From contig NZ_JAMOLN010000038.1 of NCBI RefSeq assembly GCF_024448165.1, positions 1 to 57,933 on the forward strand: DNA of 57,933 bases. The letters run 5' to 3'. Position numbers and translations under genes: made by a program. The notes beneath the pieces are model-generated. The model saw only the letters and a list, made by a program, of their open reading frames with translations, was not told where the DNA came from and did not search any database. This document shows, one piece after another, positions 37,834 through 50,975 of the stretch (the stretch's first letter is position 1; each line of letters begins with the position of its first letter). Source of the DNA: Streptomyces longispororuber (GTDB taxonomy: Bacteria > Actinomycetota > Actinomycetes > Streptomycetales > Streptomycetaceae).

Positions 37834-38808
37834 CTACTGCTCGTAGCCGTTGTCGACACCGCCGCCGGCGGGCGCGGACGGCGTGGCGGTGACCGTCACG
37901 GTCGGCGCGGGCTTCGGCTTGGCGGGCTTGGCCGGCAGGACCTCGTCGCGCGGGTCGGTGCGCGGGGCCTGGACGACGACGCCGACGATGTCCAGCTTGG
38001 TGAAGCCGACGTACGGCTCGACGTAGATGGTGCGGGTCAGGTCGCCGCCGGACGGGTCGACGCGGACGACCTTGCCGACCGGGACGCCGGGTACGAACGG
38101 CTTGTCGGCCTGCGAGCCGAACGTGACGAGCCGGTCGCCCTTCTTGACCTTCGCCTTGCCGTTGAGCAGCTGGACGCGCAGCGGCCGGTCGCCCTGGCCG
38201 GAGGCGAAGCCGAGTTCGTCGGTCTTCTCCATGCGGGTGCCGACGGTGAAGTCGGGGTCGTTGGCGAGCAGCACCGTCGCGGTGTTCGGGCCGACGGTCG
38301 TGACGCGGCCGACGAGCCCCTGTCCGTTCAGGACGGTCATGTCGCGCTTGAGGCCGTCGCTGGCCCCCGCGTCGATGGTGACGGTCCAGGAGAAGCCCTG
38401 TGCGGACCCTATGGCGATGACCTGGGCGCCCTTGATGCCGTACTGGCCGGCGCCCGCCGTCTTCAGCATGGAGTCGAGCTGGCGGATCTTGCTCTGGTTG
38501 CGGTCGTCGCTGCCGAGCTTCGCCTTCAGCGCGGCGTTCTCCCGCTCCAGCTGGCCGATGCGGTCGTGCCGCTTGCCGGAGTCGCGGACCGCGCTTATGG
38601 CGTTGCCGATCGGGTCGACGGCGCCCGAGACGCCGTTCTCCACCGGGCCGAAGACCGTCGCGGCGGCCTGTCGGGCACCGTCGACCGGCGAGTCCTCGCC
38701 GCCGCGGATGTCCACCGTGATCAGTGCGAACGCGATGGCGATCAGCAGCACCAGGAGCAGCCGGCTCTCTCGTGTGTCCCTCACGTGCGGCGGCCGTGCC
38801 TTCCTCAA
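37834..38808 (-). CDS. mreC: Rod shape-determining protein MreC
   Basis: The 324-aa protein has one membrane span (about 18-34), a coiled coil (about 75-105, RIGQLERENAALKAKLG) and the beta-barrel MreC domain (about 125-285, GFSWTVTIDAGASDGLKRDM, GLVGRVTTVG). A Pro/Thr/Val-rich tail follows. MreC links cytosolic MreB to the periplasmic-side PBPs. TTG 38808 is used; GTG 38784 (RDTRESRLLL) may be the true start, since neither has a clear ribosome site. Confidence 0.93.
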   Translation of the reverse strand: MRKARPPHVRDTRESRLLLVLLIAIAFALITVDIRGGEDSPVDGARQAAATVFGPVENGVSGAVDPIGNAISAVRDSGKRHDRIGQLERENAALKAKLGSDDRNQSKIRQLDSMLKTAGAGQYGIKGAQVIAIGSAQGFSWTVTIDAGASDGLKRDMTVLNGQGLVGRVTTVGPNTATVLLANDPDFTVGTRMEKTDELGFASGQGDRPLRVQLLNGKAKVKKGDRLVTFGSQADKPFVPGVPVGKVVRVDPSGGDLTRTIYVEPYVGFTKLDIVGVVVQAPRTDPRDEVLPAKPAKPKPAPTVTVTATPSAPAGGGVDNGYEQ

Positions 38809-38939
38809 TCGTTACTGCGGAGCTTCGTGTGGAGCTTCGTGCAGAGCTGGGTACGGAGGATTTCTATGCCTTGCCTCTATATCAACGATCCGCCGCACGA
38901 AGTGGCAGGCACTCGTACGGCGGACGTTTTCGCGTCACC

Positions 38940-39959
38940 TCATCTGCGCGGCTGGGCGTCCAGCACCTGCTGGAGCGCCTCGAACTCCTCGACGCACTTG
39001 CCGGAGCCGAGCGCCACGGAGTCCAGCGGGTCCTCCGCGATGTGGATCGGCATGCCCGTCTCGCGGCGCAGCCGCTCGTCGAGGCCGCGCAGCAGCGCAC
39101 CGCCGCCGGTGAGCACGATGCCGCGGTCCATCACGTCACCGGAGAGCTCGGGCGGGCACTTGTCGAGGGTGGTCTTGACGGCGTCGACGATCGCGTTGAC
39201 CGGTTCCTCGATCGCCTTGCGGACTTCGGCCGCCGAGATGACGACGGTCTTCGGGAGGCCGGACACCAGGTCCCGGCCTCGGATCTCGGTGTGCTCGTCG
39301 GAGTCGAGGTCGTACGCGGAGCCGATCGTGATCTTGATCTGTTCTGCGGTCCGCTCACCAAGAAGCAGCGAGTACTCCTTCTTGATGTGCTGAATGATCG
39401 CGTTGTCCAGCTCGTCGCCCGCGACGCGGATGGACTGCGCCGTGACGATTCCGCCGAGCGAGATCACCGCGACCTCGGTGGTGCCGCCGCCGATGTCGAC
39501 CACCATGTTTCCGGTGGCCTCGTGGACCGGGAGGCCGGAGCCGATGGCCGCGGCCATGGGCTCCTCGATGATGTGCACCTGGCGGGCACCGGCCTGCGAG
39601 GAGGCCTCGATGACCGCGCGGCGCTCGACTCCCGTGATGCCCGACGGCACGCACACCACCACACGAGGCCGAGCGAGGTAGCGCCGCTTGTGGATCTTCA
39701 GGATGAAGTAGCGGAGCATGCGCTCGGTGATCTCGAAGTCGGCGATCACGCCGTCCTTCAGGGGACGCACGGCAACGATGTTGCCGGGGGTCCGCCCGAT
39801 CATCTTCTTGGCTTCGGCACCGACCGCGAGAATGCCACCGGTGTTGGTGTTGATCGCGACCACGGACGGCTCGTTGAGTACGATCCCGCGACCCCTGACG
39901 TACACCAGCGTGTTGGCGGTCCCGAGGTCGACAGCCATGTCACGGCCGATGAACGACAT
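38940..39959 (-). CDS. mreB: Actin-like rod shape-determining protein MreB
   Basis: The 339-aa protein is a canonical MreB: an N-terminal membrane-binding stretch MSFIGRDM, phosphate 1 loop [11 protein letters not shown], phosphate 2 [11 protein letters not shown] and adenosine motif [14 protein letters not shown]. In Streptomyces MreB is used in spore-wall thickening rather than in vegetative growth. ATG 39959 has GGGGAA five bases upstream and is preferred; ATG 39971 (MGNSMSF) gives 343 aa. First gene of the mre cluster. Confidence 0.97.
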   Translation of the reverse strand: MSFIGRDMAVDLGTANTLVYVRGRGIVLNEPSVVAINTNTGGILAVGAEAKKMIGRTPGNIVAVRPLKDGVIADFEITERMLRYFILKIHKRRYLARPRVVVCVPSGITGVERRAVIEASSQAGARQVHIIEEPMAAAIGSGLPVHEATGNMVVDIGGGTTEVAVISLGGIVTAQSIRVAGDELDNAIIQHIKKEYSLLLGERTAEQIKITIGSAYDLDSDEHTEIRGRDLVSGLPKTVVISAAEVRKAIEEPVNAIVDAVKTTLDKCPPELSGDVMDRGIVLTGGGALLRGLDERLRRETGMPIHIAEDPLDSVALGSGKCVEEFEALQQVLDAQPRR

Positions 39960-40056
39960 TGAGTTCCCCATCAGGATTCGTCTGGCCTTCCCAAGTGGAG
40001 CTTCTGATTGCTTGTCAGGTAGGCGAGAGGTGGACGCGTGTGGCGTGGAGGCTTCC

Positions 40057-40062
40057 ATCGTA
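40057..40062 (-). promoter_or_regulatory. Candidate -10 element of the mre cluster
   Basis: TACGAT on the minus strand lies about 100 bases before the mreB start; no good -35 is visible, which is common for Streptomyces promoters. Confidence 0.3.
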
Positions 40063-40186
40063 GTCTCGCCTGCACGATCACGGCGCGAGGGTCTTCGCCA
40101 TTGTCAGCAGATGAATCCCCGCCCCGCTAATGGGGACGTGCCGACGGAGGGTCCCGTTCCCCCAATCGGGGCGCATATGCCAAAGA

Positions 40187-40208
40187 GCGGCCCAATTTCT
40201 CGGGCCGC
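40187..40208 (-). terminator. Terminator after ndk
   Basis: Arms GCGGCCC/GGGCCGC with an 8-base AT-rich loop, followed by TCTTT on the minus strand, lie about 50 bases past the ndk stop. Confidence 0.75.
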
Positions 40209-40255
40209 CCCTGGTCGGTCGCCGTGCGTGACTGACGCGACGTCAGAAAAGAAAC

Positions 40256-40669
40256 TTACGCCAGGCCCGGGAAGAAGATCTTCAGCTCGCGCTCGGCCGA
40301 CTCCTCGGAGTCCGAGGCGTGGATCAGGTTCTCGCGGACGATGACGCCGAAGTCGCCGCGGATGCTGCCGGGAGCGGCGGCGATCGGGTCGGTCGGGCCC
40401 GCGAGCTGGCGGACGCCCTCGATGACGCGCTCGCCCTCGACGACCAGGGCGACGACCGGGCCGGACGACATGAACGCCACCAGCGGCTCGTAGAACGGCT
40501 TGCCCTGGTGCTCGCCGTAGTGCTGCTCCAGCGTCTCCTGGCTCAGGCCGCGCAGTTCGAGCGCGCTGATCGTCCAGCCGGCCTTGCGCTCGATGCGGCC
40601 GATGATCTCGCCGATCAGGCCGCGGCGGACGGCGTCGGGCTTGAGCAGGACGAGCGTGCGCTGGGTCAT
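40256..40669 (-). CDS. ndk: Nucleoside diphosphate kinase
   Basis: The 137-aa enzyme passes phosphate from ATP to other nucleoside diphosphates. It starts [20 protein letters not shown] and has the active-site region [17 protein letters not shown] with the phospho-histidine near residue 117. Length is normal. ATG follows AAGGAG at 9 bases. The 296-base spacer to mreB holds its terminator and the mre promoter region. Confidence 0.98.
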   Translation of the reverse strand: MTQRTLVLLKPDAVRRGLIGEIIGRIERKAGWTISALELRGLSQETLEQHYGEHQGKPFYEPLVAFMSSGPVVALVVEGERVIEGVRQLAGPTDPIAAAPGSIRGDFGVIVRENLIHASDSEESAERELKIFFPGLA

Positions 40670-40746
40670 TTTGGCTGGACTCCTTGTGCGGCCTAGGTGT
40701 GCGGGTCCCTGAGGTTACAGGGGGTCACCGGGGCCACTCGCCGTAG

Positions 40747-43908
<3,162 letters not shown>

Positions 43909-43941
43909 CCCGCTCCCCCGCCGGGCCCCGAGGGGCCCGGT

Positions 43942-45144
43942 TCACCCGCCGCCGGACCTCGGCAGTTCCGCCTCCACCTCGTACGTGCCGTCCCGCTCGC
44001 CCGCCCGGAACGTGCCGCCCATCGCGTGCACCCGCTCCGCCATCCCCGCCGTACCGGTCCCCGCGGAGACCGGGGCGAGGCCGGGGGCGGTGTCCGGGAG
44101 GGGGTTGGCGACCGTGACGCGGAGGCGGTCCGCGGTCAGCCCGACCGTGATCTCGACCGGCTGCCCGGGGGCGTGCTTGGCCGCGTTCGTCAGGCACTCC
44201 TGGACGACCCGGTAGACGGCGGCCTGGCGCAGCGGGGACTGGTCGTGGGCGGCGGCGTCGACGTGCACCCGCACCTCGTTGCCCGCGCCGCCGCTCTCCC
44301 GCGCGAGCCGGGGCAGGGCCTCCAGGCCGGGGGTCGGGGCGCCGCCTCCGCTGCCGCGGCGCACGACGATCTCGTTCAGCAGCAGGTGCGCCCGGCGGGC
44401 CGTCTCCGACAGCTCGTCGAAGTCCCGCTCCCAGGGCTCGCCGCGGGCCCGCCGCGACAGCACCTCCGCACGCACCGCGAGCATGGTCAGCTCGCGGCCC
44501 ACGAAGTCGTGCACGTCCCCCGCGACGCTGCTGCGCTCCTCCTGCACGGCCTGGAGCAGCGCGGTCTCGGTGCGCTGGCGCTCCAGTGCCTGGACGAGGT
44601 CGCGCCGGTTCGCGGCGATGCCGACGCCGGTGGCGAGCACGCCGACCGGCACGACGAGACCGAGGAACTGGCTGACCGTCTCGCCGCGGTGGGCCGGCCA
44701 GTCGGGGAGCGCGTACGAGACGCCGCACACGACGAGATATCCGGCGCACGCGAGGACGCCCGCGGTGCGGCTCCGGTAGCGGGCCACGGAGTACAGCGCG
44801 AACTGGATCAGGGTCAGCTCGTGCAGCCAGCCCAGGAACACGAGGGCGACCGCGTACGGGAGCCAGGGGCCCCACGGCACCCGGCGGCGCAGCAGCAGCG
44901 TCGCGGCGCCGAGGGCGAGCACGATCGTGGCCATCGTGCCGTTGAGGGAGTTGTCCGCCTTGGCGAGGCCCGGGATGTCCAGACTCATCAGGGCGAAGCA
45001 GCCGCCGGCCGTGGCCAGGTCGACGGCGTGCGGGGTGCCGCGCCAGCGCTCCATCCGCGGCCACCAGCGCCCCAGACGACGGCCCGCGGCCGTCGCCCGG
45101 CGGATCGCCCGTGTGCCGGCCTGGTCGTGCATGGGGTCCATCAT
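43942..45144 (-). CDS. Orphan NarL-type sensor histidine kinase
   Basis: The 400-aa protein has about five N-terminal membrane spans (45-180), a HisKA_3 dimerisation region with the phospho-acceptor His212 (SSVAGDVHDFVGREL) and a HATPase_c domain with N box ECLTNAAKHA (about 310) and GTGTAGMAERV near the end. The usual DxGxG box reads VANPLPD. Such kinases normally pair with a NarL/LuxR response regulator, which is absent here; the nearest regulator (45972) is OmpR-like and lacks the phospho-Asp. The start is one of three close ATGs. It converges on the MreB-like gene. Confidence 0.85.
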   Translation of the reverse strand: MMDPMHDQAGTRAIRRATAAGRRLGRWWPRMERWRGTPHAVDLATAGGCFALMSLDIPGLAKADNSLNGTMATIVLALGAATLLLRRRVPWGPWLPYAVALVFLGWLHELTLIQFALYSVARYRSRTAGVLACAGYLVVCGVSYALPDWPAHRGETVSQFLGLVVPVGVLATGVGIAANRRDLVQALERQRTETALLQAVQEERSSVAGDVHDFVGRELTMLAVRAEVLSRRARGEPWERDFDELSETARRAHLLLNEIVVRRGSGGGAPTPGLEALPRLARESGGAGNEVRVHVDAAAHDQSPLRQAAVYRVVQECLTNAAKHAPGQPVEITVGLTADRLRVTVANPLPDTAPGLAPVSAGTGTAGMAERVHAMGGTFRAGERDGTYEVEAELPRSGGG

Positions 45145-45405
45145 CCAAGGCCCCGTGCCCGGTTCGGGCGGCTCGGGGCCTGATCGGGTGACGGCGGGCG
45201 CCCCGGCGCGCCGGTCCCCGCTCCCGGGCCGGGCCGCCGCCGGAAGGCCGGGCGCGGCCCCGGCCGTCAACGCGGCCCGGCCCGGCCGCAGTTCGCGGCG
45301 CGGCCCGCCCGGCCCGCCGGTCGCGCGCGTCCATCCGCCGTAACCCGCTCGGCCGTCCGGCGCGGTGACCACCCCGTCCGGGGACTCCGGGGGTCCAATC
45401 GGAGC

Positions 45406-45975
45406 ATGTGGTACGCACATCACCCCGGCCGCCGCGCCCGGCAGCTCCTCGGCGACGGAGCCGTCCTGCTGTGGACCGCGGGCTGGGCCGCGGCCGCCGT
45501 CGTCGCGCACCGGCTCATCTCCTTCGAGGCCCGTCCCGCGCCCCACCCCCGGCCCCGGATCCCGCTGCTCGGACCGCGGATGAACGGCACGCTGCACGAC
45601 GTCGCCCTGGCCGGCGACCGGCTCGCGAGCGCCGCGCCGCCCGGGGCGGGCCCCGCCCGGGCACTGGCCCTCCTCGCGGCCGTCGCCCTGTTCGTCGTAC
45701 CCGTGGGGCTGCTGCTCCTGCTGTGGCTGCCGCGACGGCTGCGCTGGGTCCGGCAGGCCGCCGCCGCCCGGGACCTCGCGGCCACCGAGGACGGCCGTGA
45801 ACTCCTCGCCCTGCGTGCCCTGCTGCGCCCCCTCGACGAGGTCGGCCGCACCGCCGACACGCTCCCCGACAGCACCCCGGGCAGCCTCGCCGAGAGCTGG
45901 CGGGAGGGCGACCCGGCGACCCTGGACGCGCTGGCGGAGGCGGAGCTGGTCCGGCTCGGGCTGCGCGTCGCATGA
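45406..45975 (+). CDS. Two-span membrane protein upstream of the atypical regulator
   Basis: The 189-aa protein has membrane spans at about 17-37 and 84-105 with a 45-residue loop between, and a soluble helical C-terminus (115-189: DLAATEDGRELLALRALLRP). I recognise no family. Its last codon overlaps the start of the regulator gene (ATGA), so the two are translated together. It could be the membrane sensor or anchor for that regulator. Ribosome site weak (GGAG close to the ATG). The 261-base spacer before it, shared with the kinase, shows no other gene. Confidence 0.7.
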   Translation: MWYAHHPGRRARQLLGDGAVLLWTAGWAAAAVVAHRLISFEARPAPHPRPRIPLLGPRMNGTLHDVALAGDRLASAAPPGAGPARALALLAAVALFVVPVGLLLLLWLPRRLRWVRQAAAARDLAATEDGRELLALRALLRPLDEVGRTADTLPDSTPGSLAESWREGDPATLDALAEAELVRLGLRVA

Positions 45976-46697
45976 CCCACGGCACGCCCGGGAGACGGGC
46001 CCTGCCGCTGCTGCTGGTGGCGACGCCGCCCGACGCTCCCCCTGAGATCCTCCAGCAACTGCAGGACGAGCACTTCACGTACCACCTCGTGCACACCGGC
46101 CGGGACGCCCTGCGCGACCTCTACAAGTACCGGCCGGATCTGATGCTGCTCAGCCTGCGGGTGCGCGACCCGGGTCCGTGGGAGGTGCTGCAACAGGTCC
46201 GCGCCCTGAGCGAGGACCTGCGCGTCATGGCACTCGACCGCAGCTACCGGGAGCGGATCGCCCTGCGGGCGCTCCGGGCGGGCGCCGACGATCTGCTGTG
46301 GCTCGACATGCCCCGGCCCCTGGCCAAGGCGCTGATCCTGGCGCGACTGCGCCGGGCCCGGCCCGCCGAACCGACGCACCAGCTGCTCAACGACGGCTGC
46401 CTCAGCCTCGACGTCGCCACCCGGGAAGCCTCGCTCGACGGCACCTTCGTCCCCCTCACCCCGCTGGAGTTCGACCTGCTGTTCGCGCTCGCCTACAACG
46501 CCGGACAGGTGCTCAGCCCGCAGCAGCTCATCGACCGGGCCTGGCGGACCCGGCCGGACGGGGACCCGTCGAAGGTCAAGTACACGGTGCTGCGCCTGCG
46601 CCGCAGCATCGAGCGGGCCACCGGCCGGCCCGCCCCCGTGGAAACCGTCCGCGGCGTCGGCTACCGGTACCTTCCGCCCGGCCGGACCCGGCCCTAG
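45972..46697 (+). CDS. OmpR-type winged-helix regulator with a degenerate receiver domain
   Basis: The 241-aa protein has a receiver-like domain (about 11-125) and a Trans_reg_C winged helix (about 140-235: PLTPLEFDLLFALAYNAGQV, SPQQLIDRAW, VETVRGVGYRY). In the receiver the acidic pair is replaced (VATPPD), the phospho-acceptor Asp is Ser61 (DLMLLSLRVRD) and the conserved Lys after GADD is Leu. It cannot be phosphorylated in the usual way. Such regulators act constitutively or bind ligands. It overlaps the membrane protein gene by 4 bases and lies upstream of the GT2 gene, its likely target. Confidence 0.85.
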   Translation: MTHGTPGRRALPLLLVATPPDAPPEILQQLQDEHFTYHLVHTGRDALRDLYKYRPDLMLLSLRVRDPGPWEVLQQVRALSEDLRVMALDRSYRERIALRALRAGADDLLWLDMPRPLAKALILARLRRARPAEPTHQLLNDGCLSLDVATREASLDGTFVPLTPLEFDLLFALAYNAGQVLSPQQLIDRAWRTRPDGDPSKVKYTVLRLRRSIERATGRPAPVETVRGVGYRYLPPGRTRP

Positions 46698-46855
46698 GAC
46701 CCGGGCCGAAGGGCCCTTTCCGTCCCGCGCCGCCCTCAGCAACCGTCGCGCAACCCGCGTGCCACGGTCCCACCACCCTGCCGTCCCACAGTCGTCGGTG
46801 TCGCAGGAAGACCTGCCTGCGACGCTTCGACGACAGAGCAAGGGACAGCTCTTCC

Positions 46856-47911
46856 ATGACACTCGTCGCCCTGATACCCGCCCACGACGAACAGGACCGC
46901 ATCGTCGCCACCCTGGCCGGCCTGTACCGGCAGACCCGGCGCCCCGACCGCATCGTGGTCGTCGCCGACAACTGCTCCGACAGGACGGCCCGCATCGCCG
47001 AGTACTGCGGCGCCGAGGTCTTCCTCCCCACCGACAACAGGGACAAGAAGGCCGGCGCACTCAACCAGGCTCTCGCGCCCCTGCTCGCGGACCTGGACGA
47101 CGACGCGTACGTCCTCGTGCAGGACGCCGACACCGTCCTCAACCCGGACTTCGTGCGCTGCGCCGTCGAGGCCTTCGACGAGGACGGGACGGTCGGCGCG
47201 GTCGGCGGCATCTTCTACGGCGAACAGGGCAGCGGCGTGCTCGGCATGCTCCAGCGGATGGAGTACCAGCGCTACGCACTGGAGATCCGCCGCAAGAAGA
47301 ACGAGGCCGTGGTCCTCACCGGCACCGGCACCCTGTTCCGCGCCGACGTGTTGCGCCAGGTCCGCGACGCCCGGCTCGCCGGGACGATCGGCGGCGGTGA
47401 CGGCTACTACTCGCTGGCCTCGCTCACCGAGGACGACGAGATGACCAAGGCGGTCAAGACGCTCGGCCACCGCACGGTCTCCCCCGACGGCTGCTGGCTG
47501 GTCACCGAAGTGATGCCCTCCATCGGCAAGTTGTGGCACCAGCGGCTGCGCTGGCAGCGCGGCGCCCTGGAGAACCTGCGCGACTACGGCTGGACCAAGG
47601 TCACCGCGCCGTACTTCCGCCAGCAGATGCTGCTCGGCGCCGGCGCCCTGGCGCTCGCCCTGTTCGCCCTGTTCGCCGTGCTGAACCTGACGCTCGTGGG
47701 CTGGGGCGGCTTCTCCGTCTTCTGGACCGCGATCACCCTGCTGTTCGTCGCCGAACGCACCCTGACCGTGCGCCGCCTCGGCTGGCGGGCCGCGCTGCTG
47801 GCCGCGCCACTCATCCCGGAGCTGCTCTACGACGTCTTCCGCCAGGCCGTCTTCGTCCGCTCCCTCGTCGATCTGGCGCTGCGCCGCGAGGCCCGCTGGG
47901 TCGCCACCTGA
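46856..47911 (+). CDS. Membrane glycosyltransferase, GT2 family
   Basis: The 351-aa protein has a GT-A domain (1-245) with VADNCSDRTA for nucleotide binding, DxD at Asp90-Asp92 (QDADT), TED at 191-193 and QRLRW at 229-233, the signature of processive synthases of the cellulose/chitin/hyaluronan type. Three membrane segments follow (about 257-281, 285-300, 311-330). It is shorter than BcsA and has no PilZ domain. The product could be a beta-linked polysaccharide or a lipid-linked sugar. ATG 46856 has AGGGA upstream. It is followed within 32 bases by a small membrane peptide gene. Confidence 0.87.
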   Translation: MTLVALIPAHDEQDRIVATLAGLYRQTRRPDRIVVVADNCSDRTARIAEYCGAEVFLPTDNRDKKAGALNQALAPLLADLDDDAYVLVQDADTVLNPDFVRCAVEAFDEDGTVGAVGGIFYGEQGSGVLGMLQRMEYQRYALEIRRKKNEAVVLTGTGTLFRADVLRQVRDARLAGTIGGGDGYYSLASLTEDDEMTKAVKTLGHRTVSPDGCWLVTEVMPSIGKLWHQRLRWQRGALENLRDYGWTKVTAPYFRQQMLLGAGALALALFALFAVLNLTLVGWGGFSVFWTAITLLFVAERTLTVRRLGWRAALLAAPLIPELLYDVFRQAVFVRSLVDLALRREARWVAT

Positions 47912-47943
47912 ACTCACGCCCCACGCACAGGAGTTGATCCACC

Positions 47944-48138
47944 ATGTACGGAAAGCCCACCGACGCCGCGATACTCGGTGGCGGCGGCACCGGAGCCCTC
48001 GCCGCCACCGGCTCGAACCCGCTGGCCATCCTCGCCCTGGTCGTCGGCTGTCTCACCCTGATCGCCGCGGGACTCGCCCTGCGCAGCCTGGTCCCGGTGC
48101 TGCGCGGCAAGGACGACGGCCCCGGCCCCACCGCGTAG
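47944..48138 (+). CDS. 64-aa membrane peptide with LAATG motif
   Basis: The 64-aa protein reads MYGKPTDAAILGGGGTGALA, then ATG SNPLAILALV: LAATG at 19-23, a membrane span at about 26-48 and a basic/Pro tail (LRGKDDGPGPTA). The order LAxTG, span, basic residues copies the class E sortase signal of streptomycetes, but there is no N-terminal signal peptide. It may instead be a small partner subunit of the GT2 enzyme. AGGAG lies 10 bases before the ATG. It is probably co-transcribed with the GT2 gene and ends in a strong terminator. Confidence 0.7.
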   Translation: MYGKPTDAAILGGGGTGALAATGSNPLAILALVVGCLTLIAAGLALRSLVPVLRGKDDGPGPTA

Positions 48139-48146
48139 CCGCACGC

Positions 48147-48186
48147 ACGAAGGCCCCCGGAACCCTGCGGTCCCGGGGGCCTTCGT
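48147..48186. terminator. Convergent terminator before valS
   Basis: Arms ACGAAGGCCCCCGG and CCGGGGGCCTTCGT (14 bp) with a 12-base loop separate the small peptide gene from convergent valS. Confidence 0.85.
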
Positions 48187-48202
48187 CATGCCCGTACGAG
48201 GG

Positions 48203-50860
48203 TCACGCCTGCGGCAGTCGCTCCAGCTGCGCCTGGATGCGGGCGATGTCCTCGTCCGCCTTGGCGAGGCGCGCGCGGATGCCGTCGACCACGTGGTCCG
48301 GGGCCTTGCTCAGGAACTTCTCGTTGCCCAGCTTGCCCTCGGCCTGCGCCTTGTCCTTCTCGGCGGCGGCGAGGTCCTTGGCCAGACGCTTGCGCTCGGC
48401 GGCCACGTCGATCGCGCCCGACAGGTCCAGCGCCACCTCGGCACCGGCGACGGGCAGCGTCGCGGCGGCCGCGAAGTCCTCGCCCTCCGGCTGCAGCTTG
48501 AGCAGCTGACGGATCGCCGGCTCGTGCGGGGCCAGCGCCGTGCCGTCCAGGGTGAGCCGGGCCGGGACGCGCTGCCCGGCCTTCAGCCCCTGCTCGGCCT
48601 TGAAGCGGCGGACCTCGACGACGACCTGCTGGACCGTCTCGATCTCCTTCTCGGCCGCCTCGTCCCGGAAGCCGCCCGGTGCGTCAGCACCAGGAACCGA
48701 CACAGCCTTCGGCCAGTCGGCGACGACCACGGACTCACCACCGGTCAGCGTCGTCCACAGCGTCTCCGTCACGAACGGCACGACCGGGTGCAGCAGTCGC
48801 AGCGTCACGTCCAGGACCTCACCGAGGACCCGGCCCGACACCTTGGCCGGCTCGCCGCCCGCCATGAACGTCGTCTTCGACAGCTCGACGTACCAGTCGA
48901 AGACCTCGTCCCACGCGAAGTGGTAGAGCGAGTCGGAGAGCTTCGCGAACTGGTAGTCGTCGTAGTACGCGTCGACCTCGGCCACGACCTTGTTGAGCCG
49001 CGACAGGATCCACCGGTCCGTCGCCGTCATCTGCGACGGCTCCGGCAGCGGGCCCTCGATCGTCGCGCCGTTCATCAGCGCGAAGCGGGTCGCGTTCCAG
49101 ATCTTGTTGGCGAAGTTCCGGGAGGCCTGGACCCAGTCCTCGCCGATCGGCACGTCCGCACCCGGGTTGGCGCCGCGGGCCAGCGTGAACCGGACGGCGT
49201 CCGAACCGTAGGCGTCCATCCAGTCGATGGGGTCCACCGCGTTCGGGTTCGACTTCGACATCTTCTTGCCGAACTCGTCGCGCACCAGACCGGTCAGGGC
49301 GACCGTCTGGAACGGGATCTCGCCGTCCATCGAGTAGAGCCCGAACATCATCATCCGGACGACCCAGAAGAAGATGATGTCGTGCCCGGTCAGGAGCACC
49401 GAGGTCGGATAGAACTTCGCGAGGTCCTCGGTCTGCTCCGGCCAGCCGAGCGTGGAGAACGGCCACAGGCCGGACGAGAACCAGGTGTCCAGGACGTCCT
49501 CGTCCTGCGTCCAGCCCTCGGCCTCGGTGCCGGGCGCCTCCTCGTCGGGACCGACGCAGACGACCTGGCCCTCCGGCCCGTACCAGACGGGGATCCGGTG
49601 GCCCCACCACAGCTGGCGCGAGATGCACCAGTCGTTGAGGTTGTCGACCCAGTCGAAGTACCGGCGCTCCATCTCCTTCGGGTGGAGCTCGACCCGCCCG
49701 TCGCGGACCGCGTCACCGGCGGCCTGGGCGAGCGTCTCGACCTTGACCCACCACTGCAGCGAGAGCCGCGGCTCGATGGTGGTCTTGCATCGGGAGCAGT
49801 GGCCCACGGAGTGGACGTACGGCCGCTTCTCGGAGACCACCCGGCCCTGCTCGCGCAGCGCGGCGACGATCGCGGACCGCGCCTCGAAGCGGTCGAGGCC
49901 CTGGAACGGACCGGGCACGGTGATCACACCGCGCTCGTCCATGACCGTCAGGGTCTCCAGGTCGTGCCGCTGCCCGATCGCGAAGTCGTTCGGGTCGTGG
50001 GCCGGGGTGACCTTGACCGCGCCGGTCCCGAACTCCGGGTCGACGTGCGTGTCCGCGACCACGGGGATCGTCCGGTCGGTCAGCGGCAGCTTGATCCGCT
50101 TGCCGATGAGGCGCGCGTACCGCTCGTCGTCCGGGTGGACGGCGACCGCGGTGTCACCGAGCATCGTCTCGACCCGGGTGGTCGCGACGACGACGGTCTC
50201 GTCGCCCTCGCCGTACTTCAGCGAGACCAGCTCGCCGTCGTCGTCCTGGTAGTCCACCTCGATGTCCGAGATGGCCGTCAGACAGCGCGGGCACCAGTTG
50301 ATGATGCGCTCGGCACGGTAGATCAGGCCGTCGTCGAACAGGTCCTTGAAGATCTTCTGGACGGCGCGGGACAGCCCCTCGTCCATGGTGAACCGCTCAC
50401 GCGACCAGTCGAGACCGGCGCCGAGCCGCTTCAGCTGGCCGAGGATCCGGCCGCCGTACTCGTTCTTCCACTGCCAGGTCTTCTCGACGAAGGCCTCGCG
50501 GCCGATGTCGTGCCGGGACTTGCCCTCCTCGGCGAGCTGCTGCTCCACCTTGTTCTGCGTGGCGATGCCGGCGTGGTCCATGCCCGGCAGCCAGAGCGTC
50601 TCGAAGCCCTGCATGCGCTTGCGGCGCGTGAGGGCGTCCATCAGCGTCACCTGGAACGCGTGGCCCAGGTGCAGCGCGCCCGTGACGTTCGGCGGCGGGA
50701 TGACGATCGAGTACGGATCCTTCTCGCTCTTGGCGTCAGCGGTGAAGTAGCCGCGGTCCACCCAGCGCTGATACAGCGCCCCCTCTACCTCGGCCGGCGC
50801 GTACTGGGTCGGCAGTTCGGTGGTGGGCGCTGGGTTCTGCTGCTGAGAGTTCTCGGTCAC
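48203..50860 (-). CDS. valS: Valyl-tRNA synthetase
   Basis: The 885-aa class I synthetase charges tRNA-Val. It has [14 protein letters not shown] (HIGH motif, about 58-71), the editing domain, [20 protein letters not shown] (about 532-540) and a C-terminal coiled coil (about 815-885) that binds tRNA. Length is normal. GTG 50860. No T-box or other leader is visible in the 115-base upstream spacer. Confidence 0.98.
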   Translation of the reverse strand: MTENSQQQNPAPTTELPTQYAPAEVEGALYQRWVDRGYFTADAKSEKDPYSIVIPPPNVTGALHLGHAFQVTLMDALTRRKRMQGFETLWLPGMDHAGIATQNKVEQQLAEEGKSRHDIGREAFVEKTWQWKNEYGGRILGQLKRLGAGLDWSRERFTMDEGLSRAVQKIFKDLFDDGLIYRAERIINWCPRCLTAISDIEVDYQDDDGELVSLKYGEGDETVVVATTRVETMLGDTAVAVHPDDERYARLIGKRIKLPLTDRTIPVVADTHVDPEFGTGAVKVTPAHDPNDFAIGQRHDLETLTVMDERGVITVPGPFQGLDRFEARSAIVAALREQGRVVSEKRPYVHSVGHCSRCKTTIEPRLSLQWWVKVETLAQAAGDAVRDGRVELHPKEMERRYFDWVDNLNDWCISRQLWWGHRIPVWYGPEGQVVCVGPDEEAPGTEAEGWTQDEDVLDTWFSSGLWPFSTLGWPEQTEDLAKFYPTSVLLTGHDIIFFWVVRMMMFGLYSMDGEIPFQTVALTGLVRDEFGKKMSKSNPNAVDPIDWMDAYGSDAVRFTLARGANPGADVPIGEDWVQASRNFANKIWNATRFALMNGATIEGPLPEPSQMTATDRWILSRLNKVVAEVDAYYDDYQFAKLSDSLYHFAWDEVFDWYVELSKTTFMAGGEPAKVSGRVLGEVLDVTLRLLHPVVPFVTETLWTTLTGGESVVVADWPKAVSVPGADAPGGFRDEAAEKEIETVQQVVVEVRRFKAEQGLKAGQRVPARLTLDGTALAPHEPAIRQLLKLQPEGEDFAAAATLPVAGAEVALDLSGAIDVAAERKRLAKDLAAAEKDKAQAEGKLGNEKFLSKAPDHVVDGIRARLAKADEDIARIQAQLERLPQA

Positions 50861-50975
50861 GCCGCCAGTTTAGAGGGGTCACAAGGCTGTACTGAAACCG
50901 AATCCGGTGGCCCGAACCGCACGCGCGTACGTCAGGATGTCGGGAGCACATAAGCATCGGGAGGGAACCCCACCA

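Noticed and set aside
45145..45405. Gene in the kinase/membrane protein spacer
   Set aside because: Frames here are Pro/Ala/Gly/Arg-rich shadows without ribosome sites; treated as promoter region.
50861..50975. T-box or other riboswitch in front of valS
   Set aside because: The spacer is short and shows no T-box sequence or terminator/antiterminator pair.
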